The notes: generated from the sequence alone by a model not told the origin. Positions 52,676 through 61,652 are shown, counted from the first letter of the stretch. The stretch is 64,000 bases of DNA from Crossiella cryophila (GCF_014204915.1 NZ_JACHMH010000001.1:8705501-8769500); one strand, 5' to 3'. Numbers and translations: made by a program.

Positions 52676-52723
52676 GGACTTTCCCTCCACGGATCGAACG
52701 AACCAACGGAATTCGCATTTCGC

Positions 52724-53359
52724 TTACCTGGCGGCGGTAACCGGAATCCGGGCGAGCAGCGGGTCCTGACCGGCGTCCTGGGTACAGGGCAGGTCGAAGG
52801 TGCCCAGTTCGGTCAGGGACCCGTCAGCCTTGCGCGGGGTGAGTTTGGAGTGGTGGTTGCCGACGCTGACGCCGATCGCGCCGGGGTTGCGCACGCCGAT
52901 GCCGGGTACCGGGCCGCGGGCCACCGCGACCAGGTCGCCGGTCTTGGGCACCGGGGTGCTCGGGATGACCAGGCTGGGCAGGGTGACGTCGATCAGGGTG
53001 CCGTTGACGTCCACCGCGAGCAGCGCCTCGGCGTCGCCCGCGATCGTCTCGGCCTCGAAGAGCAGCAGCGCCTGGGCGGTCGCCTCGGGCACGGTGATGG
53101 TCGCGGAGAGGTTGGTGGCGCGCATGATCTCGCCGACCTTGACCGTCTCCGGCATGGTCACCTCGATCTTGGTGGTCAGCGAGGAGGCCCCGATCAGCGG
53201 GAACTCGCAGGTGTAGTTCAGCGTCTTGACGATCACCCCGGCGGCCTTGGCCGGTGCGCGGGAGGCGGCGTCGGCGACCCCGCCGGTGAGTACCAGGGCG
53301 GTGGCGCCGAGCACGGCGGCGACACGTCGGGACAACCGTGCGGAGAATGCGGCTCTCAT
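52724..53359 (-). CDS. Secreted DUF6801-like protein (downstream copy)
   Basis: A 211-residue exported protein (signal ARLSRRVAAVLGATALVLTGGVADA). The mature domain begins KTLNYTCEFPLIG and ends KLTPRKADGSLTELGTFDLPC, with two Cys likely in a disulfide. It matches the protein at 62898 closely: KTLNYTCEFPLIG is identical, and the end reads KLTPRKADGTPTELGTFDLPC there. This is the DUF6801 pattern, a beta-rich domain of unknown role found in secreted actinobacterial proteins. ATG 53359 has AAGGAG 9 bases upstream. The gene follows the two Mce-associated genes on the same strand after about 210 bases that hold two palindromes. Confidence 0.85.
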   Translation of the reverse strand: MRAAFSARLSRRVAAVLGATALVLTGGVADAASRAPAKAAGVIVKTLNYTCEFPLIGASSLTTKIEVTMPETVKVGEIMRATNLSATITVPEATAQALLLFEAETIAGDAEALLAVDVNGTLIDVTLPSLVIPSTPVPKTGDLVAVARGPVPGIGVRNPGAIGVSVGNHHSKLTPRKADGSLTELGTFDLPCTQDAGQDPLLARIPVTAAR

Positions 53360-53441
53360 ATCGGACGTCTCCTTTGACATCAAATCTCAGAGAGGGGAAC
53401 GGCTGATCCGCGGATGCCGCACAACTTGCGACGAAACGGAG

Positions 53442-53461
53442 CCTACTCGCAAGTAGGTAAC
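53442..53461 (-). promoter_or_regulatory. Shared dyad motif upstream of downstream DUF6801-like gene
   Basis: Read on the minus strand it is GTTACCTACTTGCGAGTAGG. Within it CCTACT and AGTAGG form a 6-base inverted repeat. The same arrangement lies upstream of the other DUF6801-like gene (63666-63685), 16 of 20 positions alike. It is about 85 bases upstream of the start. Confidence 0.65.
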
Positions 53462-53485
53462 GTCACAAGAAATTCCGTGCCCTTA

Positions 53486-53502
53486 CTGTGATCCGATCAC
53501 AG
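53486..53502. promoter_or_regulatory. 17-bp perfect palindrome
   Basis: CTGTGATC-C-GATCACAG, 8-base arms with one central base, in the region between the second Mce-associated gene and the downstream DUF6801-like gene. A probable regulator site; the half site resembles a GntR- or Crp-type element. Confidence 0.55.
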
Positions 53503-53568
53503 AAACGTACTCGGGTGATAATTCAGCCGGGTCGGTCGCGCGGTGGAGTTGTCATCTGAATGCAGTCC

Positions 53569-54237
53569 TCAGCGCGGTTGTAGTTCGGTGATCAACCATT
53601 TCTCGCCGACCCGGCGGGCGGTGACGCCGAGCTGGGCGGCCGAGGCGGAGGTCTGGTTGTTGTCGCCGCGGGTGGCGGTCTGGTCCAGGAAGACCAGCAG
53701 CACCGCGCGTTCGGCGGTCAGCTCGCGGACGCCGGTGCTGACCGCCTTGGTGGAGAGCACCAGTTTCTGTTGCGGGGCCTGCTCGCGGACCTGGGCGAAC
53801 AGCGTGTCGTACTGGGCCCGCGCGGCGTCCACCAGCACCTCGCTCGCGGCTGCCTCGGTGCTCGCGGTGTCGTCGTGCCGGTAGGAGAACACCCGGCGCA
53901 GTGCCTCGGCGACCTGTCCGGCCACCTCGGCCGTGCCCGGTCCGTTGACCAGCGCCTGGTTCTGGGCCACGGCACTGTTGGTGGTCCGCCAGCCCTGCAC
54001 CAGGAAGAAGCCCGCGAGCAGTACGGCGGCCGCCGCGAACGCGATCAGCCAGCGGGCCAGTGGCGGCCTGGGCGTCCGGGGCCGGACCCGCGCTACCTCA
54101 GCGGGTCCGGCCCCGGACTCGGCCGGCGGCTCCGCCTCCCGTTCCCCTGCAGAACGGGTGGCGGTGCGCACCGGACGGGATCCCGCCACCGCGGGCCTGC
54201 GCCGTTGCGGGACGGTGGCGCGTCGGGTGGGTGCCAT
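53569..54237 (-). CDS. Mce-associated membrane protein (second)
   Basis: A 222-residue protein with a basic N-terminal tail of about 70 residues, one membrane helix (LARWLIAFAAAAVLLAGFFLV) and an extracytoplasmic alpha/beta domain ending RVGEKWLITELQPR. This is the layout of Mce-associated (Mas/Mam) proteins, which support MCE complexes. Start ATG 54237 has AAAGGA 7 bases upstream; a GTG 18 bases further is in frame but less likely. It is 25 bases from the first Mce-associated gene. Confidence 0.85.
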   Translation of the reverse strand: MAPTRRATVPQRRRPAVAGSRPVRTATRSAGEREAEPPAESGAGPAEVARVRPRTPRPPLARWLIAFAAAAVLLAGFFLVQGWRTTNSAVAQNQALVNGPGTAEVAGQVAEALRRVFSYRHDDTASTEAAASEVLVDAARAQYDTLFAQVREQAPQQKLVLSTKAVSTGVRELTAERAVLLVFLDQTATRGDNNQTSASAAQLGVTARRVGEKWLITELQPR

Positions 54238-54262
54238 CGGAAGTCCTTTCCGCACAGGGAGA

Positions 54263-54823
54263 TCAGGAGGCGGCGACCGGCACCGGGCCGAGCGCGCTGA
54301 GCTTCCAGCCGGTCTCGGTGCGGGTCAGTTCGGCCTGGAAGCGGTTGCGCTTGGTGGTGGCGGCCGCGCCGTCGGGGGCGACCTCGATCTCCACCGCGGC
54401 GAGGAGTTTCGCCTTGCCCGCGCGGTCGTCCAGTTCGGTGACGGCGGCGTCGGTGACCCGCCCGGTGGTGACCGTCCTCGTCTCCTCGATCTGTTTCTTG
54501 CTGGCCGCGCCGGTGCTGCGCAGCTCCTCGTGCAGGGCGCCGGTGGAGGTGTCCAGCCAGCGGCGCATGCCCTCGTCGACCCGGCGGTAGTCCAGGCTGT
54601 TGAACTCCGCGACCGCCCGCTCCCCCACCGCGCGGACCTGCTCACGCAGTTCGGCGTACCGGACGTTGTCGCCGGAGGCCGAGGCCAGCCACCACCAGCC
54701 GGAGCCCACGGCGAGCAGCACGGCGGTGGCGGCGGCGATCACGGGTAGCCGCAACGGGTTCCGGCGGGCGACCGGCTCGGCGGTGTCCGCTTCCGGTGCG
54801 GCCGGTTCGGCTGGTGCGCTCAT
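54263..54823 (-). CDS. Mce-associated membrane protein (first)
   Basis: A 186-residue protein with an acidic Pro/Ala-rich tail, a membrane helix (LPVIAAATAVLLAVGSGWWWLA) and an exported domain with ELREQVRAVGERAVAEFNSLDYRRVDEGMRRWLD, the helix and turn typical of Mce-associated proteins, ending LTRTETGWKLSALGPV. ATG 54823 overlaps the mceF stop (ATGA). It probably helps assemble or stabilise the MCE hexamer. Confidence 0.88.
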   Translation of the reverse strand: MSAPAEPAAPEADTAEPVARRNPLRLPVIAAATAVLLAVGSGWWWLASASGDNVRYAELREQVRAVGERAVAEFNSLDYRRVDEGMRRWLDTSTGALHEELRSTGAASKKQIEETRTVTTGRVTDAAVTELDDRAGKAKLLAAVEIEVAPDGAAATTKRNRFQAELTRTETGWKLSALGPVPVAAS

Positions 54824-56034
54824 CGGTTTCCTCCCGGCAGGCCGAGCAGTCCGCGCAGGGTGGCGGTGTCGGGGCTGAGGCTGTCCTGTTGGGCGGGCAG
54901 CCAGTGCGAGGTGGCGGCGGGTGGCCTGCCGCCCTTGGGTGCGTTCTGGGCGCCGCGGACGCCGGTGGGGTTGCCGCGGGGCAGCGTGCAGGCGGCCTGG
55001 GTGTTGAGTGGTTTGCCGGGGCCGGTGACCAGGCCGTTGCGGTATTCGGTGCCCTGGTAGCCCTGGGTGCAGGGCAGCGGGTTGAAGTAGGTGACGGCCA
55101 TGCCGAAGTGCGCGCCGTCGGCCTTGACCACCGAGGTGCCGGCGGCCACCGCGGCCGGTGCGGTGAACAGCAGTTGTTCCAGTCCGGCGTTGCGGGTGAC
55201 CAGGACGTTGGCCGTGGTGAGCAGGTTGGCGATGACCACGCCGAGGTTGGGGCCGGACTCGCGCAGCACGGCGGAGACCTGTTCGGAGACCGGCGGCACC
55301 GCGGCGATGACCCGGCGGAAGTCGCCGTCGGACTCCTTGAACTGCTGGGCCAGGAGTTTGGCGTTGCGGGTGAGGTCCTTGAACGCCTGGGACTGTTCGG
55401 CCTGGGTGTCCAGCACGGTGCGGCCGTCGGTGAAGAGCTGTTTGGTCTGCGGCAGGTGGGTGATCGCGGCCTCGGTGAAGGAGCCCGCCGAGTCCAGGAT
55501 CTGTTGCAGGTTGCGGCCCGCGCCGGTGAAGGCGGTGCCGAGTTCGTCGACCACGGTGCGCAGTGAGTCGGTGGGCACCGAGGCGACCAGGCCGTCCACC
55601 GCGGCCAGCACGTGCTCGACCGGTTTGGGGATGCTGGTGTTGCCCTGGCTGATCACCGCCCCGGCTTCCAGGTAGGGCGCGCCGTCGCGGCGTGGGCGCA
55701 GGTCGACGAACTGTTCGCCGACCGCGGACCGGTTGGCCACCACGGCCTCGGTGTCGGTGGGCACCTGGGGGCCGTCGTCGTCCAGGATGAGGTCGACCTC
55801 CACACCGCGGGCGGTCAGCCGCAGTGGCCCGACCCGGCCGATCGGCACGCCGCGGTAGGTGACCTCGGCGTTGGTGAAGATGCCGCCGGAGTCGGCCAGC
55901 TGCACCCGCACGGTGTAGCCGGCATAGCCGAACCAGCGGTCCAGCCCGGCGTAGCGGGCGCCGACGTAGGAGACTCCGATCAGCGCGACGAGCACGAAAA
56001 CGCCGATCTGCCAACGGATCCGGGCGGTGAGCAT
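54820..56034 (-). CDS. mceF: MCE-domain protein, MceF-type
   Basis: A 404-residue substrate-binding subunit of an Mce lipid importer. A membrane helix (IGVFVLVALIGVSYVGARYA) precedes the MCE domain (VRVQLADSGGIFTNAEVTYRGVPIGRVGPLRLTARGVEVDL). A long helical part follows, as in the family, then a proline-rich end. Start ATG 56034 overlaps the mceE stop. The last of six MCE genes in order. Confidence 0.93.
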   Translation of the reverse strand: MLTARIRWQIGVFVLVALIGVSYVGARYAGLDRWFGYAGYTVRVQLADSGGIFTNAEVTYRGVPIGRVGPLRLTARGVEVDLILDDDGPQVPTDTEAVVANRSAVGEQFVDLRPRRDGAPYLEAGAVISQGNTSIPKPVEHVLAAVDGLVASVPTDSLRTVVDELGTAFTGAGRNLQQILDSAGSFTEAAITHLPQTKQLFTDGRTVLDTQAEQSQAFKDLTRNAKLLAQQFKESDGDFRRVIAAVPPVSEQVSAVLRESGPNLGVVIANLLTTANVLVTRNAGLEQLLFTAPAAVAAGTSVVKADGAHFGMAVTYFNPLPCTQGYQGTEYRNGLVTGPGKPLNTQAACTLPRGNPTGVRGAQNAPKGGRPPAATSHWLPAQQDSLSPDTATLRGLLGLPGGNR

Positions 56035-57305
56035 CAGCGGGTCCCCGTTCCGATCACCGGGACGCCGTCCACGGGTGGCAGCGGTAGCACCGGTTTCGCC
56101 GCCTTGTCCGGCTTGGGCGCGGCCTTGGGTGCTTCCGGGCCGGGGTTCTGCACGTGCAGGGTGAGGTAGGTGTTGAGGTAGTCGCCCTTGATCGCGTTGA
56201 GCGCGGCGTCCGGGAACGGGTAGGTGAACAGGATCTCCAGCGACTGCGGCAGGTTCTGCCCGGCCTCGACGAGTCGGTGCAGGATGGGTTGCAGGGCCTT
56301 GAGATCGGCCACGAAGTCGTCCTTGCTGCGTTGCACGGTCTCCACCGCGACCTTGCCCATCTTGTCCAGCGCGGCCAGCATCGCCACCATCGACTCGCGT
56401 TGTTCGTGGAAGACCTGCAGGCCGGGGCCGAGGTCGGTGATGGCCTTGTCGATCTGCCCGGTGCGCCCGGCCAGCACGGTGTTGAGCCGGTTCATCCCGT
56501 CAAGGGCCTTGGTCAGGCTGTCCTTGTTCTGGTCCAGCTGGGTGACGAATTTGTCCATTGTGGACAGCAGGGATTTGAGCTGGGTCTCGTTGCCCTCGAA
56601 GGCGGCGGCGAGTTCCCGGCTGATGTCCCGGAGTTGTTGCACGCCACCGCCGTTGAGCAGCAGGGAGAGCGCGCCGAAGACCTCTTCCACCTCGGGGTTG
56701 CGGTTGGTGCGGCCGACCGGGATGACCGCGCCGTCGACCAGGGTGCCGGTGTCCGCGCCGGGTTCCTTGGGTTTGGCCAGTTCCACGTACTTCTCGCCGA
56801 GCAGGCTGGACTGACGCAGCCGGGCCAGCGCCGAGGCCGGCAGCTTCACGTCGCCGTTGACCGCGACGGTGACGTCGGCGGTGCGGCCGTCCTCGGTGAG
56901 CTGGATGCGTTCGACCTTGCCCACGGTGACGTCGTTGACCTTCACCGCGGCCTGCGGCACCAGGTCGAGCACATCCCGGAACTGCGCGGTCACCCGGTAC
57001 GGCCGATCCCCAAGATCAGCCCCACCAGGCAACGGCAGGTTGTACAACCCGTCGAACCCACCCACCCCACACCCACTCGCCAGCACCAAGACCAACCCCA
57101 CCACCACCGGCGTGTTGGCCGTTCTTGTACGCCGGTTTGGCCGAAGTGGTACGGCCCCTCGGGTCAGCCGGGTGCCGGGGAGCGGTGCCAGGCGGCGGGC
57201 ACGCACGAGTTCGGTCAGGGTGGCGTACCACTTCGGCCAACCTGGCGTACAAGAACGGCCAACACCCCGTACGACATCGGCCAACACTCGGGGTGGGGTG
57301 GGCAT
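56034..57305 (-). CDS. mceE: MCE-domain lipoprotein, MceE-type, N-terminus altered by inserted element
   Basis: The MCE domain (YRVTAQFRDVLDLVPQAAVKVNDVTVGKVERIQL) and long coiled helical part are normal. A lipobox (VLVLASGC) marks the lipid-anchored Cys typical of MceE. From ATG 57305, which overlaps the mceD stop (TAATG), the frame reads about 66 extra residues before the signal helix. These (SCTPGWPKWYATLTELVRA, then PLRPNRRTRTANTP) come from an inserted 154-base inverted-repeat element and are absent from MceE proteins. GTG 57107, in frame just before the signal (VVVGLVLVLASGC), is the alternative start and would give 357 residues, but it has no ribosome-binding site because of the insertion. 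Export efficiency with the long basic extension is doubtful. Confidence 0.88.
   Translation of the reverse strand: MPTPPRVLADVVRGVGRSCTPGWPKWYATLTELVRARRLAPLPGTRLTRGAVPLRPNRRTRTANTPVVVGLVLVLASGCGVGGFDGLYNLPLPGGADLGDRPYRVTAQFRDVLDLVPQAAVKVNDVTVGKVERIQLTEDGRTADVTVAVNGDVKLPASALARLRQSSLLGEKYVELAKPKEPGADTGTLVDGAVIPVGRTNRNPEVEEVFGALSLLLNGGGVQQLRDISRELAAAFEGNETQLKSLLSTMDKFVTQLDQNKDSLTKALDGMNRLNTVLAGRTGQIDKAITDLGPGLQVFHEQRESMVAMLAALDKMGKVAVETVQRSKDDFVADLKALQPILHRLVEAGQNLPQSLEILFTYPFPDAALNAIKGDYLNTYLTLHVQNPGPEAPKAAPKPDKAAKPVLPLPPVDGVPVIGTGTR
57112..57265. repeat. 154-bp inverted-repeat (MITE-like) element in 5' end of mceE
   Basis: Arms 57112-57152 and 57225-57265 are complementary at 39 of 41 positions, around a 72-base loop. 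A degenerate extra copy of the arm end (GTAC then CGGCCAACAC) follows to 57286. It codes in frame in mceE but not as any known MceE segment. It has no transposase, so a non-autonomous palindromic element is likely. Confidence 0.85.
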
Positions 57306-58393
57306 TATTTGCCTCCGGTGGGGAGGGTGTGCAGGTCGCCTACCACTGGGAGGGGGAGGACGGGGAGGTTTTTCCGGTCGGTGGTGGGGGTTACCGGGAT
57401 GAGGCGGGCCTTGGTTCTGGGGGCCAGTTCGTTGAGGTTGACCCGGCCGTCGATGGTGCGGGTGGCCGGGTTGTAGGCGTTGAGCAGGTTGGTGATGGCC
57501 AGTGGCGCGACGTCGACGGCCTCGGCCAGTGCGCCGCGCTGGTCGGCGAGCACCTTGGTGATGCCGGTGAGTTTGTCCACTGTGGACTTGATCCGGCCGC
57601 GGTTGTCCCTGACGAAGTCGCCGACCTGGCCGAGCGCGGCAGGCAGTTCGGCCAGTGCGGCGCGCAGCGCGTCCCGGTCGGCGGCCAGGAACCGGGTGAC
57701 CTCGGCGAGCTGTTGTTCGGCCGCGACCACCTGGTTGTCGTTGCGGGCCAGCATGCCGGTGAACTTGGCCAGGTTGTCCACGGTGCCGAACAGGTCCACC
57801 TGCGAGCCGTCCAGGGTCTTGGCGGCCTGGCCGAGGTCGTTGAACAGCTTGTTCAGCGCGGCCCCGTTTCCGGCCAGGTTGGCCGCGCCGGTGTCCAGCA
57901 GTCCGGAGAGCGCGCCGTTCTTGTTGGCCCCGTTGGGTCCCAGCGCGCTGGCCAGTTTCTCCATGCTCTCGTAGAGCTGGTCGAGTTCGACCGGGCTGGC
58001 GGTGCGCTCGACCGGGATGACCGCGCCGTCGGCGAGTTGCGGACCGCCGGAGTAGGTGGGGGCGAGTTGCAGGTACCGGTCGGAGACCAGGCTGGGCGCG
58101 ACCGAGACCACCTTGGCCTCGGCCGGTGCCTTGACCCCGCTGTCCAGGGTGAACTCCACCTTGACCCGCTGCCCCTGCGGTTCCACCAGGTCGATGGTGC
58201 CGACCCGGACGCCGAGCATGCGCACGTCGGATCCGGCGTACACGCCGACCGCGGCGGCGAACCAGGCGGTGGCCTTGACCTTGCCCGCCCCGTCCCGCCA
58301 CCACCACAGCCCGGCCACACCGGCGACCACGACCAGCGCGACCGCGCCGATCAGCAGTCTCATTCCCTTGCCGCGACTGCGGAACCAGCTCAT
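57305..58393 (-). CDS. mceD: MCE-domain protein, MceD-type
   Basis: A 362-residue MCE protein. A membrane helix (LLIGAVALVVVAGVAGLWWW) leads to the MCE domain (VKATAWFAAAVGVYAGSDVRMLGVRVGTIDLVEPQGQRVKVEFTLDSG), then RYLQLAPTYSGGPQL and a long helical part (LNKLFNDLGQAAKTLDG). The C-terminal proline-rich tail is short. ATG 58393 overlaps the mceC stop. Six such subunits form a tunnel for lipids across the cell envelope. Confidence 0.93.
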   Translation of the reverse strand: MSWFRSRGKGMRLLIGAVALVVVAGVAGLWWWRDGAGKVKATAWFAAAVGVYAGSDVRMLGVRVGTIDLVEPQGQRVKVEFTLDSGVKAPAEAKVVSVAPSLVSDRYLQLAPTYSGGPQLADGAVIPVERTASPVELDQLYESMEKLASALGPNGANKNGALSGLLDTGAANLAGNGAALNKLFNDLGQAAKTLDGSQVDLFGTVDNLAKFTGMLARNDNQVVAAEQQLAEVTRFLAADRDALRAALAELPAALGQVGDFVRDNRGRIKSTVDKLTGITKVLADQRGALAEAVDVAPLAITNLLNAYNPATRTIDGRVNLNELAPRTKARLIPVTPTTDRKNLPVLPLPVVGDLHTLPTGGK

Positions 58394-59379
58394 TTGCCGC
58401 CTCCCTTGGGTGGCACGCAGCCCTCTTCGCCGGTGCTCGGCGGGAGCAGGCCGCACATGTAGCTGTCCACCCAGCGGCCGTTGCCGGTGGCGTTGGTGAG
58501 CAGCCGGTAGTAGGGCCCTGCCAGGGAAAGCGCCTTGGTCAGGTTGTCCTGGTTGCGCTGCAACACCTCGGCCACCTTGTCCAGCCGGTCCAGGGCCGGG
58601 CCGAGCTGGGCCTTGTTGTCCTGCACCAGTCCGGTGAGCTGGCGGGCCAGGTCGCGGACGCCGGTGAGCAGCTTGCTGATCGCCTCGCGTCGCCTGCGCA
58701 CCTCTTCGAGGAGCTTGTTGCCGTCGGCGAGCAGGGTGGCGATCTGCTCGTTGCGGTCGCTCAGCGTCTGGGTGATCTTGCGGCTGTTCTCCAGCACCCT
58801 GGCCAGTTCCTGGTCCCTGGAGGCGATGGTGGTGGACAGCGCGGACATCCCGTCCAGGGCCTTGCGCACGTGCTCGGGCGAGTCCCGGAAGGTCTCCGAC
58901 AGCACGGTGAAGCTCTCCGCGAGCTGCTTGGTGTCGATCTTGCCGATGCTGTCGGTGAGGCCCTGGAAGGCATCGCTGATGTCGAAGGGGGTGGCGGTGC
59001 GCTCGCGCGGGATCGGGGTGTCGGTGTCCAGGCGGCCACTGCCCTGCGGATCCAGGGCGAGGTATTTCTGGCCGAGCAGGGTCTTGATCCGGATCGAGGC
59101 GCCGGTCTTGTCGCCGAGGTCGACGCCGGAGACCTTGAAGTGCACCGAAACCCGGTCCCCTGCCAGCTCGACGGTGCTCACGTTGCCCACCTTCAGCCCG
59201 TTCACCCTGACCTCGTCGTCCGGTTTGAGCCCGGCGGCCTCGGTGAACTCGGCCTGGTAGGTGGCGCCGCCGATGAGCGGGATGTCCTCGACGAAGAAGG
59301 TCGCCAGCACCAGCGCGCCGATGGTGGTCAGCCCGGTCAGTCCGACCAGGAGCGGGTTGCGTTCCCGGAACGGCTTCAT
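58390..59379 (-). CDS. mceC: MCE-domain protein, MceC-type
   Basis: A 329-residue MCE protein. MKPFRERNPLLVGLTGLTTIG opens it, with the MCE domain ATYQAEFTEAAGLKPDDEVRVNGLKVGNVSTVELAGDRVSVHFKV next and KTLLGQKYLALDPQG after it. The coiled helical region (ELARVLENSRKITQTLSDRNEQIATLL) fits the family. ATG 59379 overlaps the mceB stop; a longer frame upstream is not needed. Confidence 0.93.
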   Translation of the reverse strand: MKPFRERNPLLVGLTGLTTIGALVLATFFVEDIPLIGGATYQAEFTEAAGLKPDDEVRVNGLKVGNVSTVELAGDRVSVHFKVSGVDLGDKTGASIRIKTLLGQKYLALDPQGSGRLDTDTPIPRERTATPFDISDAFQGLTDSIGKIDTKQLAESFTVLSETFRDSPEHVRKALDGMSALSTTIASRDQELARVLENSRKITQTLSDRNEQIATLLADGNKLLEEVRRRREAISKLLTGVRDLARQLTGLVQDNKAQLGPALDRLDKVAEVLQRNQDNLTKALSLAGPYYRLLTNATGNGRWVDSYMCGLLPPSTGEEGCVPPKGGGK

Positions 59380-60395
59380 CCCTTGCACCTTTCCTGGGTG
59401 AGCGGGATGCCGACCGGCGGTCCGCCCTGGGCCGGTGGCACACCGGGTGCGGAGGCCGAGCAGAGGAAGAAGTTGAACCAGGACCCGTAGGAGCCGATCC
59501 GGCCGATGGCCTCGAACTTGGTCGGCAGCCGGTCCAGGAACTCCGTCAGCAGTTTGGGTTGTTCCATCAGGTTGCCCGAGAGCGCGCCGAGTCCGGCGAT
59601 GTCGGCCTTGAGCGGGGCGCGGGCCTTGTTGAGCAGGTCGGCGGTGGCCCCGGACAGCTCGGACATCGAGTTGATGGCCTCGCCGATGGGTTTGCGGTCC
59701 GCGGCCAGTCCGCTGACCAGTTTCTGCATGGTGCCGATCAGCGTGGAGAGCTGGTCGCCGCGGGAGTTGACCGTGGTGAGCACGGTGTTCAGGTTGTTGA
59801 TCAGGTCCCCGATCACCTTGTCCTTGGCCGCGATGGTGGAGGTGAGCGAGGCGGTGCGGGCGAGCAGGCTGTCCACCGTGCCGCCCTCTCCCTGCAGCAC
59901 CTGGACGATCTCGAAGGACAGCTTGTTCACGTCCTCCGGGTTCAGCGCCTGGAACAGCGGCTTGAACCCGTTGAACAGCATGGTGAGATCCAGCGCGGGC
60001 TTGGTGCGGTCCAGTGCGATGGTGCCGTCCGGCGGCAGCGTGGCGGTGGTGCCGCTGCCCTGGTCCAGGGCCAGATAGCGTTGGCCGACCAGGTTGCGGT
60101 AGCGGATGGCGGCGGTGGCCGAGGCGAAGATCCGCCGCCTGCCCTCGACGGAGAACTGCACCTCGACCACCCCCCGGCCGGCCAGTCGCAGTCCCTCGAC
60201 CTTGCCGACCCGGACTCCGGACATGCGCACGTCGTCGCCCTCGTTGAGCGAGGTCACGTCGCTGAACCGCGCGGTGTAGAAGCTCGCGCCGACCGCGGTG
60301 GTGTTGGAGATGGTGACCGCGAGCAGGGCGGTCACCAGCACGGTGAGCACGGCGAAGAGGCTGAACTTGAGCAGTGGCGCGGTGAGTCCCCTCAC
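59376..60395 (-). CDS. mceB: MCE-domain protein, MceB-type
   Basis: A 339-residue MCE protein. The N-terminal helix (LFAVLTVLVTALLAVTIS) precedes the domain ASFYTARFSDVTSLNEGDDVRMSGVRVGKVEGLRLAGRGVVEVQFSV, with RYRNLVGQRYLALDQGSG closing it. The helical part is followed by a short loop with two Cys (FNFFLCSAS and RCKG). ATG 60395 overlaps the mceA stop. Confidence 0.93.
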   Translation of the reverse strand: MRGLTAPLLKFSLFAVLTVLVTALLAVTISNTTAVGASFYTARFSDVTSLNEGDDVRMSGVRVGKVEGLRLAGRGVVEVQFSVEGRRRIFASATAAIRYRNLVGQRYLALDQGSGTTATLPPDGTIALDRTKPALDLTMLFNGFKPLFQALNPEDVNKLSFEIVQVLQGEGGTVDSLLARTASLTSTIAAKDKVIGDLINNLNTVLTTVNSRGDQLSTLIGTMQKLVSGLAADRKPIGEAINSMSELSGATADLLNKARAPLKADIAGLGALSGNLMEQPKLLTEFLDRLPTKFEAIGRIGSYGSWFNFFLCSASAPGVPPAQGGPPVGIPLTQERCKG

Positions 60396-61642
60396 TGGAG
60401 GGTCACCTCCGTTCCCCGGTAGATCGCGCCGAGCAGCACGCCGCTCCAGGAGGGCACCTGGTCGGCGGCGCGACCGAGCGCGGGGGCGAGCATCTGGGCC
60501 AGGAACTGGCTTTCCTGCGGCGAGTTGGCCAGGCCGAGGTCGGCGGTGTCGCCGGTGACCGGCAGCGCGACCGTCTTGCCGCCGCTGGGCGGGGTGCCGA
60601 AGGGGTAGCAGCGCGGGCCGCCGCGGTCCCGGTAGACCGGATCGTCCTTGCCCGCCTTGTATTCCCCGCGCGCGGGCACCGGGTGCAGGTTCACCTTCAG
60701 GCCCGGCCGGTCGGTGCCCGCGCCGAAGGCCGCGTTCATGATCGGCTTGAACCGGGTGAGCGTGTCGGCCAGGCAGGGCCAGGACGGCGAGTACCTGGCC
60801 ATCGTCTCCAGGGTGTTGCGGCTGGCGTCGGACAGGCGGATCACGTTGTCCTTGTTGGCCCGCAGGAAGCCGCCGAGGTCGTTGGCGGTGGCGCCCAGGC
60901 TGCGGTAGAGCAGTTTGAGGTTCTCCCGCTGCTCGACGAAGGTCTTGGTGGTGACGGTGAGGTCGGTCAGCGCGTCCAGGGCGTCCGGGATCGCGGTGCT
61001 GTAGGTGTCGGCCACCTTGACCAGCTGCCGCATGCCCTCGGTGAGCGCGGGCACCTCGGGGTTGATCTCGCGCAGGTAGTGGTCCAGCCGCACCAGGTTC
61101 TGGCCGAGTGCCTTGCCCCGGTTGGCCAGCGCCGCCGACATCGCGCCGAGGGTGACCGCGAGCTTGTGCGGCTGCACCGCCTCCAGCATCGGCATCAGGT
61201 TGGCCAGCAGGCGTTCCAGCTCGACCGCGGTGGTGGAGCGGTCCTGCTCGATGACATCGCCCGCGCCGATGGTCTGCCCGTTGGTCTCGGCCGGGAGCAC
61301 CAGTGCGACATAGCGTTCGCCGAAGAGGGTCTTGGGCAGCAGCCGGGCGGAGACGTTGCGGGGGATCAACTCCAGCTTGTCCGGCTGCATGGCCAGTTCC
61401 AGCTCGGCCCCGGATCCGCTGCTGGAGATGCGCCGCACCGAGCCGACCACCAGTCCGCGCACCTTCACATCGGACTCGGTCATCAGCTGGTTGCCGATGT
61501 TGTCGGTGCGCAGCCGCACCGAGACCGCGGAGCTGAGGTCGCCGCGGTAGACCGCGACGGTCAGCCCGAGCAGCAGCGAGATGATCACCAGGAACAGCAG
61601 GCCGAGCAGGCGGCCGCGGAGGACGTGCGGATTGGACGTCAT
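60392..61642 (-). CDS. mceA: MCE-domain protein, MceA-type
   Basis: A 416-residue MCE protein. The membrane helix (LLGLLFLVIISLLLGLTVAVY) precedes the domain VSVRLRTDNIGNQLMTESDVKVRGLVVGSVRRIS, then ARLLPKTLFGERYVALVLP, followed by a long helical rod and a C-terminal tail with SWPCLADTL and PRCYPFG cysteines. It starts 10 bases after the stop of the secreted fusion gene. Unlike known mce operons, no YrbE permease pair precedes it in the window. Confidence 0.93.
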   Translation of the reverse strand: MTSNPHVLRGRLLGLLFLVIISLLLGLTVAVYRGDLSSAVSVRLRTDNIGNQLMTESDVKVRGLVVGSVRRISSSGSGAELELAMQPDKLELIPRNVSARLLPKTLFGERYVALVLPAETNGQTIGAGDVIEQDRSTTAVELERLLANLMPMLEAVQPHKLAVTLGAMSAALANRGKALGQNLVRLDHYLREINPEVPALTEGMRQLVKVADTYSTAIPDALDALTDLTVTTKTFVEQRENLKLLYRSLGATANDLGGFLRANKDNVIRLSDASRNTLETMARYSPSWPCLADTLTRFKPIMNAAFGAGTDRPGLKVNLHPVPARGEYKAGKDDPVYRDRGGPRCYPFGTPPSGGKTVALPVTGDTADLGLANSPQESQFLAQMLAPALGRAADQVPSWSGVLLGAIYRGTEVTLQ

Positions 61643-61652
61643 GGCGCGGCCC

